From: Actinomycetota bacterium
GTDB taxonomy: Bacteria; Actinomycetota; Acidimicrobiia; Acidimicrobiales; Palsa-688
DNA: 5,359 bases
Direction of reading: 5' to 3'
NCBI GenBank assembly: GCA_023489205.1
Contig: JAMDDF010000135.1
Span: 1 to 5,359 of the forward strand
The notes beneath the pieces are model-generated. The model made no database searches. It saw only the letters and a list, made by a program, of their open reading frames with translations, and was not told the origin of the DNA. Shown here one piece after another: positions 5,055 through 5,359 of this stretch. The translations under genes and the position numbers were made by a program. Within the stretch, counting starts at the first letter, position 1, and every line of letters begins with the position of its first letter.

Positions 5055-5359
5055 GGAGCTAATCCCGCCTCGGGCCAAGCCCTGGGGTGTTTGCGCACCG
5101 CCAGGGCACCTTTCTATTACGACTACAAACTTACTTGCATGCTCGCGCGCTGTCGGTGTAAAGCTTGCATTTTTCTTCTTTTCAAGGCCATGACGGGCTC
5201 TGCGTGGTAAGGATGTGGGCTCAGCGTGGCAAAAACCTCCCGATGAACCTGGGCCTTCGAACGTGGGCTCGCAATAAACCGCCTCGCATAATCGAACACG
5301 GGCTCCTCGAGCACGGGCCCGAAGAAAATTCCTGGGAAAATGTTCGCCGTGCTCTGTAA
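5055..5359. other. Leader region of the 4605-5054 gene, no confident gene
   Basis: Two frames overlap here: a minus-strand one from the window edge to 5123 and a plus-strand one from 5165 to 5359. Neither has a ribosome site or consistent G/C third positions. The stretch around 5110-5190 is more AT-rich than the rest and could hold the promoter of the minus-strand gene, but no clear -35/-10 pair is seen. Confidence 0.35.
5195..5224. repeat. Imperfect direct repeat, copy 2 (upstream of the 4605-5054 gene)
   Basis: This is the partner of 561-589: GGGCTCTGCGTGGT (5195-5208) and TGGGCTCAG (5216-5224). It begins about 140 bases upstream of the minus-strand start at 5054. Read on the minus strand, both copies can encode similar short peptides (QV..., SP-x-P, HAEP), but this follows from the base identity and does not by itself show coding. 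Confidence 0.55.

Noticed and set aside
5123..5359. Overlapping open frames on both strands at the right edge
   Set aside because: Neither shows a ribosome site or clear codon pattern, and they overlap each other; the similarity to 561-640 is explained by the DNA repeat.

Overview
The window is GC-rich DNA with GTG and ATG starts, AGGAG-type ribosome binding sites and Sec signal peptides ending in ASA. This suits a high-GC actinobacterium, perhaps an uncultured one. Lineage is inference from composition and style only; there is no rRNA or housekeeping gene to test it. No protein here can be tied to a named pathway, and much of the window looks accessory, repeated or decayed.

The core is 1409-3985. 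A small XRE-type repressor (minus strand, 1409-1699) is divergent from a plus-strand gene run. Between them, at 1728-1751, lie alternating GGTCT/AGACC half-sites that look like an operator. The run holds a doubtful 62-residue ORF (1771-1959), a gene that starts and stops cleanly but changes frame internally (1962-2390), and two intact genes for secreted proteins (2408-3244 and 3293-3760). A broken reading frame overlapping the last stop (3760-3985) follows. The two secreted proteins are paralogues: the first carries two copies of a roughly 110-residue two-cysteine domain joined by a Pro/Ser/Thr linker, and the second carries one. I do not recognise the domain. The simplest reading is a repressor-controlled operon for exported, probably disulfide-bonded proteins.

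The flanks are linked to each other. At 111-377 and 4605-5054, both on the minus strand, lie two small genes whose C-terminal regions are similar. About 140-210 bases upstream of each start is an imperfect repeat (561-589 and 5195-5224), so a gene-plus-leader module may have been duplicated around the core.

The rest is gene-poor. The stretch 378-1408 has no convincing gene. The stretch 3986-4604 has a possible short ORF (4192-4335), three copies of a 10-mer (GGTGAACCCG) and an exact 26-base tandem repeat (4527-4578). Several coherent frames are interrupted by single stops or shifts. Either this is a decaying gene neighbourhood or the assembly contains indel errors; raw reads would decide.
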